Notes: generated by a model not told the origin, from the sequence alone. DNA of 16,984 nucleotides from JBHELG01 sp046263195 (GCA_046263195.1 JBHELG010000116.1:1-16984), one strand, 5' to 3'; positions 7,873-14,122 are shown, counted from the first letter of the stretch. Program-made: numbers and translations.

Positions 7873-8045
7873 CTATGTGCGGAGCCCCTCCTCCAAGGCC
7901 TGTCCGCCTGACGGAAGCCAGCGTGAGCCTTCCACTTCGAGCTCCGCCAAGCGTTGCTTGATGGCTTCGGCATTCGGTCGGTCGTCTCGGAGAGCCTCGA
8001 GCAAGGTCCCCCGCAAGCGACCAATCCGAGCACTGAACGGTGTCG
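7873..8045 (-). pseudogene. Coding-like fragment, family unknown
   Basis: Read on the minus strand down to a TAG at 7873-7875, this stretch gives LLEALRDDRPNAEAIKQRL and then AELEVEGSRWLPSGGQ. It is a well-behaved amphipathic helix with high-GC codon use. No in-frame ATG or GTG precedes it, and it stops close to the divergent DUF4383 gene, so it looks like the C-terminal end of a gene that lost its front. I do not recognise the family. It may belong with the fragment that starts at 7863. Confidence 0.4.
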
Positions 8046-8078
8046 AACCAGGGAGGACAACATGACGAGAAGGAGAGA

Positions 8079-8531
8079 ATGGCCGTGCAAGACGTCAACA
8101 GAACCAACGGCCCACGGAGCGCAGCCCAATCGTTCGCGCTGGTCGCGGGCCTGGTCTACGTGCTCATTGGGGTAGCCGGTTTCTTCGTTACAGGTTTTGA
8201 CGGGTTCGTGGGTAACTTCCAGGAAACACTCATTATCTTCGAGGTGAACCCGTTCCACAACGTCGTCCACATTGTTATCGGTGGACTCTGGCTCGCGGCA
8301 GGCCTCATGCTGAATTCCGAGTCGACGCAGGGAGTGAACTTTGCCATCGCGGGCTTCTATCTGCTCGCTGCTGTGGCGGGGTTCCTCGGACTGGGGATCT
8401 TGGACGATCTCCTGGCAATCGACGGTGTTTTGCACCCCGACAACTTCCTGCATCTCGCGACGGCACTGGCGGCGCTGCCCTTCGGAGTGGGCGTCCTACG
8501 GTCGCACAGCGTCGAACGCGGCGCAGCCTGA
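8079..8531 (+). CDS. DUF4383-type membrane protein
   Basis: A 150-residue protein with four hydrophobic helices. It carries the family marks seen in the broken copy at 4239-4633: GFFVTGFDGF, FEVNPFHNVVHI and, near the end, DNFLHLATALAAL. The conserved His and Asn at the membrane edge have no assigned role; the family is common in actinobacteria and uncharacterised. AAGGAG at 8070-8075 serves either ATG 8079, at a very short distance, or the in-frame GTG 8085, at the usual distance, so the true start may be 8085. A hairpin follows the stop. It is first in a plus-strand series of small membrane genes. Confidence 0.88.
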   Translation: MAVQDVNRTNGPRSAAQSFALVAGLVYVLIGVAGFFVTGFDGFVGNFQETLIIFEVNPFHNVVHIVIGGLWLAAGLMLNSESTQGVNFAIAGFYLLAAVAGFLGLGILDDLLAIDGVLHPDNFLHLATALAALPFGVGVLRSHSVERGAA

Positions 8532-8547
8532 GAACGACGAGGAAGCC

Positions 8548-8585
8548 GGGGCGGTGGCTGTATGAGGAGCCACGGTCACCGCCCC
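8548..8585 (+). terminator. Hairpin after the DUF4383 gene
   Basis: GGGGCGGTG (8548-8556) pairs perfectly with CACCGCCCC (8577-8585). An alternative inner pairing GTGGCT/AGCCAC is also possible. It starts 17 bases after the stop codon. There is no T run, so its strength as an intrinsic terminator is uncertain. Confidence 0.5.
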
Positions 8586-8740
8586 GTCGGTGCCGCCAAT
8601 GGCTTGGGGCGCCTAAAGACGGATGCTGGACGACGGCACATGAAGAGTCAGAGTGCGTTACTCGCCTCATCTGTGCTGGTAGTCGAGAGCCTTCCTTGCT
8701 CCACGGAAGAGCACGACCAGCAAGAGCCCAGGAGCTTTAC

Positions 8741-9139
8741 ATGCCACGCATAACCCGACTTCTCGCCGCAGCCCTCATTCTTGCCGGTGGTTCCATGCAC
8801 CTAATGCTTTGGCAGACCGGATATCGGGATCTCCCATACATCGGTCCGCTTTTTCTCGTCAACATAGTGGCTTCCGCGGCGCTTGCGCTCGCCCTCGTGG
8901 CCTCCAGGAGCGGGTGGACCGCCGCGGGCGCTGCCTTTCTCTCTGCGGGCTCACTGGTTGCCCTAATACTCAGCCGTACCGTCGGCCTGCTCGGCTTCGT
9001 CGAGAAGGTGTGGACTCCCATGGCCGTCCGAGTGCTGTTGACCGAGGTCGGGGTGCTTGTCGTCCTTGGTCTGAGTCTTGTTCGACGCAGCTCTTCCTCG
9101 GCTCATGCTGTGCGGGTGGACCCATCCCCCCGGGCCTGA
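8741..9139 (+). CDS. Four-helix integral membrane protein, unknown family
   Basis: A 132-residue protein. ATG 8741 has AGGAG six bases upstream (8730-8734), so I prefer it to the longer frame from 8696. Hydrophobic helices lie at about residues 5-22, 34-54, 60-78 and 96-114, with a short Ser/basic tail. The first loop contains MHLMLWQTGYRDLPYIGPLF, with a His at the helix end and aromatic residues that recall heme- or cofactor-binding membrane edges, but nothing proves this. It lies between the DUF4383 gene and the tiny Cys/His protein on the same strand and may be co-transcribed with the latter. Confidence 0.75.
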   Translation: MPRITRLLAAALILAGGSMHLMLWQTGYRDLPYIGPLFLVNIVASAALALALVASRSGWTAAGAAFLSAGSLVALILSRTVGLLGFVEKVWTPMAVRVLLTEVGVLVVLGLSLVRRSSSSAHAVRVDPSPRA

Positions 9140-9220
9140 GAAGGAGTTGGGAGACAGCAATGCGTGAGGAGTCTACGAACAGTGGGGGATCGACGACCAG
9201 AACGAGACGGACAGGGCGAC

Positions 9221-9385
9221 ATGGAAACGACTGACACATTCATCGGCTGTGAGAAATGCCAGCAACCGCTCGAAGGCAACGCTTGGCTCGTCCGCACGGA
9301 CAGAGATGGGCTGATGATCGTCCACCATTGGTGTGCAATAAGGCTTGCTATGCGCGGGCAGGCGTTGCACACCGTAGTGAGATGA
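9221..9385 (+). CDS. Tiny Cys/His protein, possible zinc ribbon
   Basis: A 54-residue protein starting at ATG 9221 after AGGG. It has C10-x2-C13 near the start and H35, H36 and C38 (VHHWC) further on, enough to bind one zinc. A GTG at 9164 in the same frame, with GGGAG nine bases upstream, would add 19 Arg/Asp-rich residues. A separate 24-codon frame (ATG 9160 to TGA 9234) has an even better ribosome site and overlaps this start, which could couple the two. Function unknown. Confidence 0.5.
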   Translation: METTDTFIGCEKCQQPLEGNAWLVRTDRDGLMIVHHWCAIRLAMRGQALHTVVR

Positions 9386-9707
9386 CTGAGCAATACGTTT
9401 AGTAGACGCCTGAGCTCTGAGGTCAGGGGCTTTCACTGTCCCGCACTTCTGCGAACGCGAACCTCCCTGCGGCAGGTCGGGCCAGTCGCGCTAAGGCTCA
9501 ATGCTTCGCTTCGATCCTGCCATCGCCGATGTTTCCCGCCAACTGAGAAGACGGCGACGGCAAAGGGGCTAATTCTCCTCCTGCGGCAAAGAGAGCCGCG
9601 GCGGAGCCGGGCCAATCAAAATCCGTTTTAAAACCCATGGTTTCTGCGTGTTCGTACCAATCCTTCACCCGCTTAGGACCGAATACTCGAGCACAGAAAG
9701 GAGCGCA
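9386..9707 (+). promoter_or_regulatory. Long structured leader before the cupredoxin gene
   Basis: This 322-base stretch has no credible gene. It contains an imperfect inverted repeat GCCATCGCCG (9519-9528) / CGGCGACGGC (9552-9561), with nine of ten pairs, and a perfect hairpin GCGGC-AAAGAGA-GCCGC (9583-9599), followed by an A/T-rich patch at about 9614-9635. Next come CAATCC (9658-9663) and, 15 bases later, CCGAAT (9679-9684), resembling what I recall of the SigK-type promoter (CCATCC then CCGAAT). A short leader from there would end at the AAAGGAG (9697-9703) of the cupredoxin gene. The promoter call is inference. Confidence 0.35.
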
Positions 9708-10115
9708 GTGTTAGGTCCATTGGTAATAAAAGGCGTCGCACTACTCGCATTCTTCCTGTTGATCGCTGCGTGCGGAGCGGGAAATGAGGGCTCTAATGGC
9801 GCAGGGGAAAGCGATACCGGAGGGTCGAACTCGACGGTCACCATGCGCCTCATCTCCTTCAAGCCAGAACAACTCACGATCAAAGCAGGGACGACGGTGA
9901 CCTGGAACCAGGCTGATCCCGGCCCCCACACGGTGACGTCGGGAACGGTCGAGCAAGGCACGGCCGGGGTAACAACAAAGCCCGATGGAAGGTTCGATTC
10001 CGGCGAGATCAACACCGGTGGCACCTTCGAATACACCTTCGACCAGCCCGGCACCTACCCCTATTTCTGCCACATCCACCCGGCAACGATGCAAGGGGAG
10101 GTGATCGTGAACTAG
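9708..10115 (+). CDS. Lipid-anchored cupredoxin (plastocyanin/azurin-like)
   Basis: A 135-residue secreted copper protein. GTG 9708 is four bases after AAAGGAG, which places a short lipoprotein signal right at the start: a hydrophobic run to residue 20, then the lipobox I-A-A-C22. A Gly/Ser/Asn linker follows, and from about residue 43 one cupredoxin domain with TVTW and a full type-1 copper site: H74 (GPHTV), C121, H124 and M128 (FCHIHPATM). Such proteins carry single electrons outside the membrane. The next gene, 71 bases downstream, encodes another lipoprotein and the pair ends at one terminator, so they are probably an operon. Confidence 0.92.
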   Translation: MLGPLVIKGVALLAFFLLIAACGAGNEGSNGAGESDTGGSNSTVTMRLISFKPEQLTIKAGTTVTWNQADPGPHTVTSGTVEQGTAGVTTKPDGRFDSGEINTGGTFEYTFDQPGTYPYFCHIHPATMQGEVIVN

Positions 10116-10186
10116 CCATCCATGCCGGACAGCGACAAACACAAGCGACGAACACACCCAAAAGACGATTCGCAAGGAGCCAGCAC

Positions 10187-11467
10187 ATGAAAAGCAAGAG
10201 CCTTATGCGCATCGCCGCCCCAATGGTGGCCCTGGCGCTCGTCGGCACCGCCTGCGGCGGCGGTGGCGGACAGAAGGACACCACACCCACCGGCAAATCA
10301 AGAGCCACCGCCACCGCTCCGGCCCAGAGCGGGGCGGCTGCGAATGTGGCCGTGGCGGACCTGCGCAGCGGACTGACCGGTTTGCTCACCGAGCACGTGT
10401 ACCTGGCCTCCAACGCCACCGGTGCGGCCCTCCGCGGCGACAACGCCGGATTCCAGGCCTACGCCGCCGCGCTCAACGGGCCCAACAACTCCAACAGCGC
10501 CGACGTCGTCGCCGCCGTGGGCAGCGTGTACGGGCCCGAGGTTGAGAAGGCCTTCGACGGGCTGTGGCGCTCCAACGGCCACATCCCAGCGTTCGTCGCC
10601 TACACCCAAGCGGTTGCCAAAAACGACAAGCCCGGGGCCGACAAGGCGGTCAACGACCTGCTCGCCTACGCCAAGACCTTCGGCACCACCATGAACCAGG
10701 TCAACTCCAACCTCCCCGCCGCCGCCGTCGAGGAGGGCATCAAGATGCACATCACCACCCTCAAGTCGGTCGTTGACGCCCAGAAGGCCGGCGACCAGGC
10801 CAAGGTCTACACGCAGTTGCGCGAGGCATACGCGCACATGGGGGACCTGGCAACCACGATCGCCGATGCCACCGCCAAGAAGTTCCCGGACAAAATCAGC
10901 GGGGATGCGAACGCACCCGCAGCAGAGCTGGGTGCAGGTCTGACCTCGCTCCTGCGTGAGCACGTCTTGCTGGCCTCTAGCGCCACCGGTGCTGCGCTGC
11001 GGGGCGACAACGCGGGCTTCGGTGCTGCAGCGGCTGCCCTCAACGGCCCCACGAACTCCAACACTGCGGACCTGGTGTCCGCCGTGGGGAGCGTGTACGG
11101 GCCCGAGGTTGAGAAGGCCTTCGACGGGCTGTGGCGCTCCAACGGCCACATCCCGGCGTTCGTCGCCTACACCCAGGCAGTTGCCAAGAACGACAGGGCT
11201 GGGGCCGACAAGGCGGTGAACGACCTAATGGCGTATGCCAAGACCTTCGGCACCACCATGAACCAGGTCAACTCCAACCTCCCCGCCGCCGCCGTCGAGG
11301 AGGCGATCGTGATGCACGCCACCACACTCAAGTCCGTCGTCGACGCCCAGAAGGCCAAGGACGCGTCGAAGGAGGCCACCGACCTGCGGACGGCCGTGCA
11401 CCACATGTCCGACACAGCCAAGGTCCTGGCCGACGCAACGCTCAAGAAGTTCCCCGAGAAGTTCTAA
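10187..11467 (+). CDS. Lipoprotein with two near-identical four-histidine repeats
   Basis: A 426-residue protein starting at ATG 10187 with AAGGAG seven bases upstream. A lipoprotein signal ends at G-T-A-C23, followed by a Gly/Thr/Ala linker. Residues 59-237 and 248-426 are two copies of one helical domain set exactly 189 residues apart. Each has EHVxLAS, ALRGDNAGF, GSVYGPEVEKAFDGLW, NGHIPAFVAYTQ, FGTTMNQVNSNLP and an AxxHM helix. Four histidines sit at matching places: 70/259, 132/321, 188/377 and 217/406. I recall similar domains in lipoproteins of other Gram-positive bacteria, sometimes mislabelled copper amine oxidase, but no function is established. With a cupredoxin next door, metal or heme binding at the cell surface is a reasonable guess. 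Confidence 0.8.
   Translation: MKSKSLMRIAAPMVALALVGTACGGGGGQKDTTPTGKSRATATAPAQSGAAANVAVADLRSGLTGLLTEHVYLASNATGAALRGDNAGFQAYAAALNGPNNSNSADVVAAVGSVYGPEVEKAFDGLWRSNGHIPAFVAYTQAVAKNDKPGADKAVNDLLAYAKTFGTTMNQVNSNLPAAAVEEGIKMHITTLKSVVDAQKAGDQAKVYTQLREAYAHMGDLATTIADATAKKFPDKISGDANAPAAELGAGLTSLLREHVLLASSATGAALRGDNAGFGAAAAALNGPTNSNTADLVSAVGSVYGPEVEKAFDGLWRSNGHIPAFVAYTQAVAKNDRAGADKAVNDLMAYAKTFGTTMNQVNSNLPAAAVEEAIVMHATTLKSVVDAQKAKDASKEATDLRTAVHHMSDTAKVLADATLKKFPEKF
10523..11279 (+). repeat. In-gene tandem duplication, 567-base period
   Basis: The two halves of the lipoprotein gene match at DNA level with an offset of 567 bases (189 codons). A stretch of about 65 bases starting at AGCGTGTACGGG (10523 and 11090) is identical, as is a second one of about 60 bases starting at CCAAGACCTTCGG (10671 and 11238). 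Other parts differ even at silent positions. The patchy identity points to gene conversion between the halves after an older duplication. Confidence 0.85.
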
Positions 11468-11495
11468 CAACAAGGAGAGCAGAGCCTCTCCGGCT

Positions 11496-11530
11496 TGAAG
11501 GGAGCGTCCCGCAACGGGGCGCTCCCTTCA
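11496..11530 (+). terminator. Strong hairpin after the lipoprotein gene
   Basis: TGAAGGGAGCG (11496-11506) pairs perfectly with CGCTCCCTTCA (11520-11530). A T-G wobble and CCCG/CGGG around a CAA loop extend it to a stem of about 16 pairs, starting 28 bases after the stop codon. No T run follows, which is common in high-GC actinobacteria. Confidence 0.8.
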
Positions 11531-11989
11531 GTTGTGCGCCCGGCATGGGCGACCGTTTCCGGGGTGGCAGTCCCCGGGGTTGGGCGGTGTTGCCTGTCCG
11601 AGCCGATGGCAACTGCGGCGCTGTGAGGTGTCGTGGGGAGGAAGCCGGAGGGGAGACCTCGGACCTGACGGACAGAAGCCGCATAGGAGGCACGGCGACC
11701 TGGGCGAGCCAGCAATGGATGGTGAGCCCGTCGCCACCTAGAGGTGCGTCATGTATATGCGGCAGGGTCGAGGGACAGCGGTCGTTCTTATCCGGGGGGC
11801 CTCCCAGGGTTGTCGGCGTATTGGTGGGGTGTCCCGCGACGATCTCGGTGGAGACGCCGGGGTTCGACGCGACCTGGAACAAGCCCTGGAATGCCTGACT
11901 CCCACCTCACGTCCCAAGATCGCCCCGTGACTCGTCATGCCCCCGCTGCTTGGGAGGAGTCAGCCGAGGCGTGGTACCAGCGGGGATCT
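11531..11989. other. Unassigned stretch
   Basis: About 460 GC-rich bases without a gene I can defend. Open frames exist on both strands but have poor ribosome sites and no recognisable fold. I looked for riboswitch cores and tRNA shapes and found none that hold up. Confidence 0.4.
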
Positions 11990-12235
11990 CTATCCAAACA
12001 CACGGAGGGGTGCGGTCTCGGAAGGGCCGAACGTCATGCTGAGAGGATGATGTGGGGCGCTGGTGCTGGTCGTGGGGATCGCAGCCAACCCGCGGAGGCG
12101 GGGCAGGCGAGGGAGTTGAAGGCTGAGGCACGCCTCGCCGAGTAGCCAGGCCATGCGACGGGCGCGATCCTCGTCGGCGAGGTGGGTCCAGCGGCGGGTG
12201 AGGTCACCGAAGGCTGCGGGTGTGCGGTCGTACAC
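11990..12235 (-). CDS. Small hypothetical protein, divergent from the antitoxin
   Basis: An 81-residue frame from GTG 12235 with GAGGAG about eight bases upstream on the minus strand, the best evidence that it is real. The first half (AFGDLTRRWTHLADEDRARR, then MAWLLGEACLSLQ) forms a charged amphipathic helix and a Leu-rich helix. The second half is Pro/Ser/Thr-rich and less convincing. I do not recognise a family. It is transcribed away from the toxin-antitoxin pair, across a 161-base gap with three phased repeats, and so may share control with it. Confidence 0.45.
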   Translation of the reverse strand: MYDRTPAAFGDLTRRWTHLADEDRARRMAWLLGEACLSLQLPRLPRLRGLAAIPTTSTSAPHHPLSMTFGPSETAPLRVFG

Positions 12236-12278
12236 GGGCGCAGCTCCTCTTTGGGAGTGCGCTCACCGTCCCGTCCGG

Positions 12279-12308
12279 TGATGCTGGACTGATGCTGCAG
12301 TGATGCTG
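12279..12308 (+). promoter_or_regulatory. Three TGATGCTG iterons, 11-bp spacing
   Basis: TGATGCTG occurs at 12279-12286, 12290-12297 and 12301-12308, exactly 11 bases apart, with unrelated three-base spacers GAC and CAG. The array sits in the gap between the divergent GTG at 12235 and ATG at 12397. Ribbon-helix-helix repressors commonly bind short repeats placed one helical turn apart before their own gene, so this is the natural operator for the antitoxin at 12397. Confidence 0.6.
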
Positions 12309-12396
12309 AGTGCTACGTTTTCGTGGTACATCGCGTGTTACGCGAGCACGCGGGTTGAAAGGCGAATGGAGTCCCGGTTACGGGTTGTACGACGAC

Positions 12397-12630
12397 ATGG
12401 CACGGGTACACCGGTCGGTGCGGGTCGATGCGGACCTCCTGGCCGAGCTCGACGAGCTGGCACGAGAACGAGCGGTGCCCGTCACGTTCGCCGAGCAGGT
12501 GGATGCCGGTCTGCGGCTGCTCATCCAGCAGAGGGCCGAGGCGCGGTTGCGCCGGTCGGCGGCGTTGGTCGCAGCTGACGAGCAGCGGGCCCGCAAGACC
12601 TATCGCCAGCTTCACTCCGACTACCGGTGA
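12397..12630 (+). CDS. Ribbon-helix-helix antitoxin (CcdA-like)
   Basis: A 77-residue protein from ATG 12397. Residues 3-45 fit a ribbon-helix-helix DNA-binding domain: the basic strand VHRSVRVDADLL, then helices LAELDELARERAV and TFAEQVDAGLRLLIQQ. The C-terminal part is a charged helix (ARLRRSAALVAADEQRAR) suitable for wrapping a toxin. No clear ribosome site precedes the start, and the frame is open to 12310, so the start rests on the domain boundary. Its stop overlaps a GTG of the toxin (GTGA, 12627-12630), the usual layout of a type II toxin-antitoxin operon. It probably represses its own promoter through the upstream repeats. Confidence 0.75.
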   Translation: MARVHRSVRVDADLLAELDELARERAVPVTFAEQVDAGLRLLIQQRAEARLRRSAALVAADEQRARKTYRQLHSDYR

Positions 12631-12901
12631 CCACGGGGAGATCTGGCGCCGGGCGGACGGGCTGCGGTGGGCCGAGGTCCAAAGGGCGGCGGTCGAGGCA
12701 TCGGGCTGGCGGCTGATGGTGCCGCTGGTCGGACTTCAGGATGCCCCTGACGCCCCACCTCTGGTCGTGACGCTCGGCGAGTGGCGAGCGCGAGTTCATC
12801 TCCTGACGGGGCTTCCCGACCACCACTTGGGTGCGGCCGACAGCCAGCTGTCGCCCGACCAGCTCGCGAAGGTGAAGGCGGCGGTCCGGGCACTGGTCTG
12901 A
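12627..12901 (+). pseudogene. CcdB-like toxin, frameshifted after its start
   Basis: After the GTG overlapping the antitoxin stop, the expected protein (GEIWRRADGLRWAEVQRAAV, then GWRLMVPLVGLQDAP, PPLVVTLGEWRARVHLLTG and QLSPDQLAKVKAAVRALV) runs to TGA 12899. This has the strand order and final helix of CcdB/MazF-fold gyrase or ribonuclease toxins; RLMVPL and the closing LS...AVRAL are closest to CcdB. The GTG at 12627 is not in this frame. The first in-frame ATG is 12716, deep inside the domain. A single lost base in GTGACCACGGGG (originally GTG ACC ACn GGG GAG) explains this. The toxin is therefore silent unless another start is used or the base is a sequence error. Confidence 0.65.
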
Positions 12902-12993
12902 TAGCTGACCGCCATCCGCCATAGAGCCTCAGGGCTCGTAGTGGCCAACTCCGGGGACAGGACAACGACCGGTTCTGGAGCCGCGAGCCGAAA

Positions 12994-13054
12994 GTCGATG
13001 TCCCAAGAGCGGTGTCCCGATGAGGACTTCCTGCACGAGGTCGACATCGGGACA
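12994..13054 (+). repeat. Inverted repeat before the relaxase-like gene, oriT-like
   Basis: TGTCCCGATG (13013-13022) is repeated in inverted form as CATCGGGACA (13045-13054), ten of ten bases with a 22-base spacer. A further GATGTCCC copy lies at 12997-13004, giving TGTCCC direct repeats 14 bases apart. MobF relaxases recognise an inverted repeat beside their nick site, and oriT often lies just upstream of the relaxase gene, as here. The nick site cannot be identified by eye. Confidence 0.45.
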
Positions 13055-13097
13055 CACCAATGCATCAGCAGATTCAGCCGGGCCGGGAGGGCCGCTC

Positions 13098-14066
13098 GTG
13101 CTGAGCGTCAACAAGGTGCTCGCCGGGCGGGGCGCGGTCGACTACTACCTCAACCAGACCCGCCACGGCCTTGCCGACTACTACCTCCCCCCGCGGCCGA
13201 CTAACGAGGCGCGCGAGTCAGGACAGGGTGCGGCGCTGTCCGCTCCGGGGTCGTCGTGGTGGGGCGGCGGCGCCACGGCTCTCGGCTTGTCCGGGGAGGT
13301 GCAGCGGGCGCAGTTCGTGCCGCTGTACGCCAAGGGCGTCCGGCCGGATGGGGGCTACCTCGGCCGCAGGTTCCTACTACCGGAGGATGCCACGGCTGCA
13401 CGCGCGGCCGCAATGCGAGCCGCCAGCCGACTCGACGACCCCTACCAGCGGTGGATGGCCCGCCACGAGGTGCGCCGCCGGGGCGGACATGCCTCGGTGG
13501 CGGCGTGGGATTGCACGTTCTCACCGGTCAAGTCCGTCTCGCTGCTATGGGCGGCCGGAGATGGCCGCCTGCAGCAGCAGGTGTGGGCGGCGCATGTTGC
13601 GGCGGTCGACGCCGGCCTCGCCCTGCGTGTCGTCGTCTGTGACGTGTCGGGAAGCATGCCCGACGCCTCCGCCGTCGTTGCATCGCTCGCCACCCCGACC
13701 CTGACCGTGCTGGTCGCGTTTGCCGAGCGGGCGGCGATAGTGGCGAGCGGCACCATGGACGGCGCCCGGCATCTGCCGCTGGGCGGTGGTACAAATCTCG
13801 CCTCGGCGGCCGAAGTGGTCTCGACGAGTTTGCGGGATCAGCTGGCCGGCCGAGGGAGTGAGGTGCACCTCGTTACGGATCTGGAGCTGGAGATCGACCA
13901 GCTGGCCGCGTTCGTCGACCTTGTTGGCGAGTTCGGCGTGTCGTTGCTGATACACACCTGGCACCGAGCCCCCGTCGAACGCGTGGTTGCGCAGCTACCG
14001 CAGCTGACCGGCCGGATCAACCTCCTGGACGACCCGGAACCGTCGGGTCCCGCGCCGGGTACTTAG
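13098..14066 (+). CDS. Relaxase N-terminal part fused to a VWA domain
   Basis: A 322-residue protein from GTG 13098, with GGGAGGG six bases upstream. Residues 1-175 match the N-terminal part of MobF/TrwC relaxases: MLSVNKVLAGRGAVDYYLNQ with the tandem tyrosines Y16-Y17 (and Y28-Y29), a GLSGEV segment, WDCTFSPVKSVSLLWAAGD and AHVAAVDAGL. The relaxase should continue to its three-histidine metal site. Instead, at about residue 176 it passes in frame into a von Willebrand factor A domain (177-322): RVVVCDVSGSM with D182, S184 and S186, T232 in GGGTNL, and D261 in HLVTD, a complete metal-dependent adhesion site. DNA nicking is therefore unlikely; DNA or protein binding with VWA-mediated assembly is possible. 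No stop or frameshift mars the join. Confidence 0.75.
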   Translation: MLSVNKVLAGRGAVDYYLNQTRHGLADYYLPPRPTNEARESGQGAALSAPGSSWWGGGATALGLSGEVQRAQFVPLYAKGVRPDGGYLGRRFLLPEDATAARAAAMRAASRLDDPYQRWMARHEVRRRGGHASVAAWDCTFSPVKSVSLLWAAGDGRLQQQVWAAHVAAVDAGLALRVVVCDVSGSMPDASAVVASLATPTLTVLVAFAERAAIVASGTMDGARHLPLGGGTNLASAAEVVSTSLRDQLAGRGSEVHLVTDLELEIDQLAAFVDLVGEFGVSLLIHTWHRAPVERVVAQLPQLTGRINLLDDPEPSGPAPGT

Positions 14067-14098
14067 ACTTAGACGCGGGGCGGAGTTGCGAGCGCCGC

Positions 14099-14122
14099 TA
14101 GCCCGATAGAAAACGCGGGCTA
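14099..14122. terminator. Hairpin between convergent genes
   Basis: TAGCCCG (14099-14105) pairs with CGGGCTA (14116-14122) around a ten-base A-rich loop, in the 182-base gap between the relaxase-VWA gene and the convergent acyltransferase gene. It could end transcription from either side. The stem is only seven pairs, without a T run. Confidence 0.4.

Noticed and set aside
9985..10005. GGTTCGATTCC, like a tRNA T-loop
   Set aside because: It lies within the cupredoxin coding frame and no acceptor or anticodon arm can be built around it.
10298..11149. A 283-codon minus-strand open frame with repeats
   Set aside because: Its repeats mirror the duplicated lipoprotein gene on the other strand, which has a signal peptide and a ribosome site.
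11840..11920. Possible end of a cobalamin riboswitch (GGGAGTCAGG on the minus strand)
   Set aside because: The other conserved parts are absent and no vitamin B12 gene is near.
12279..12308. CRISPR-like array
   Set aside because: Units of eight bases with three-base spacers are far too short, and there are no cas genes.
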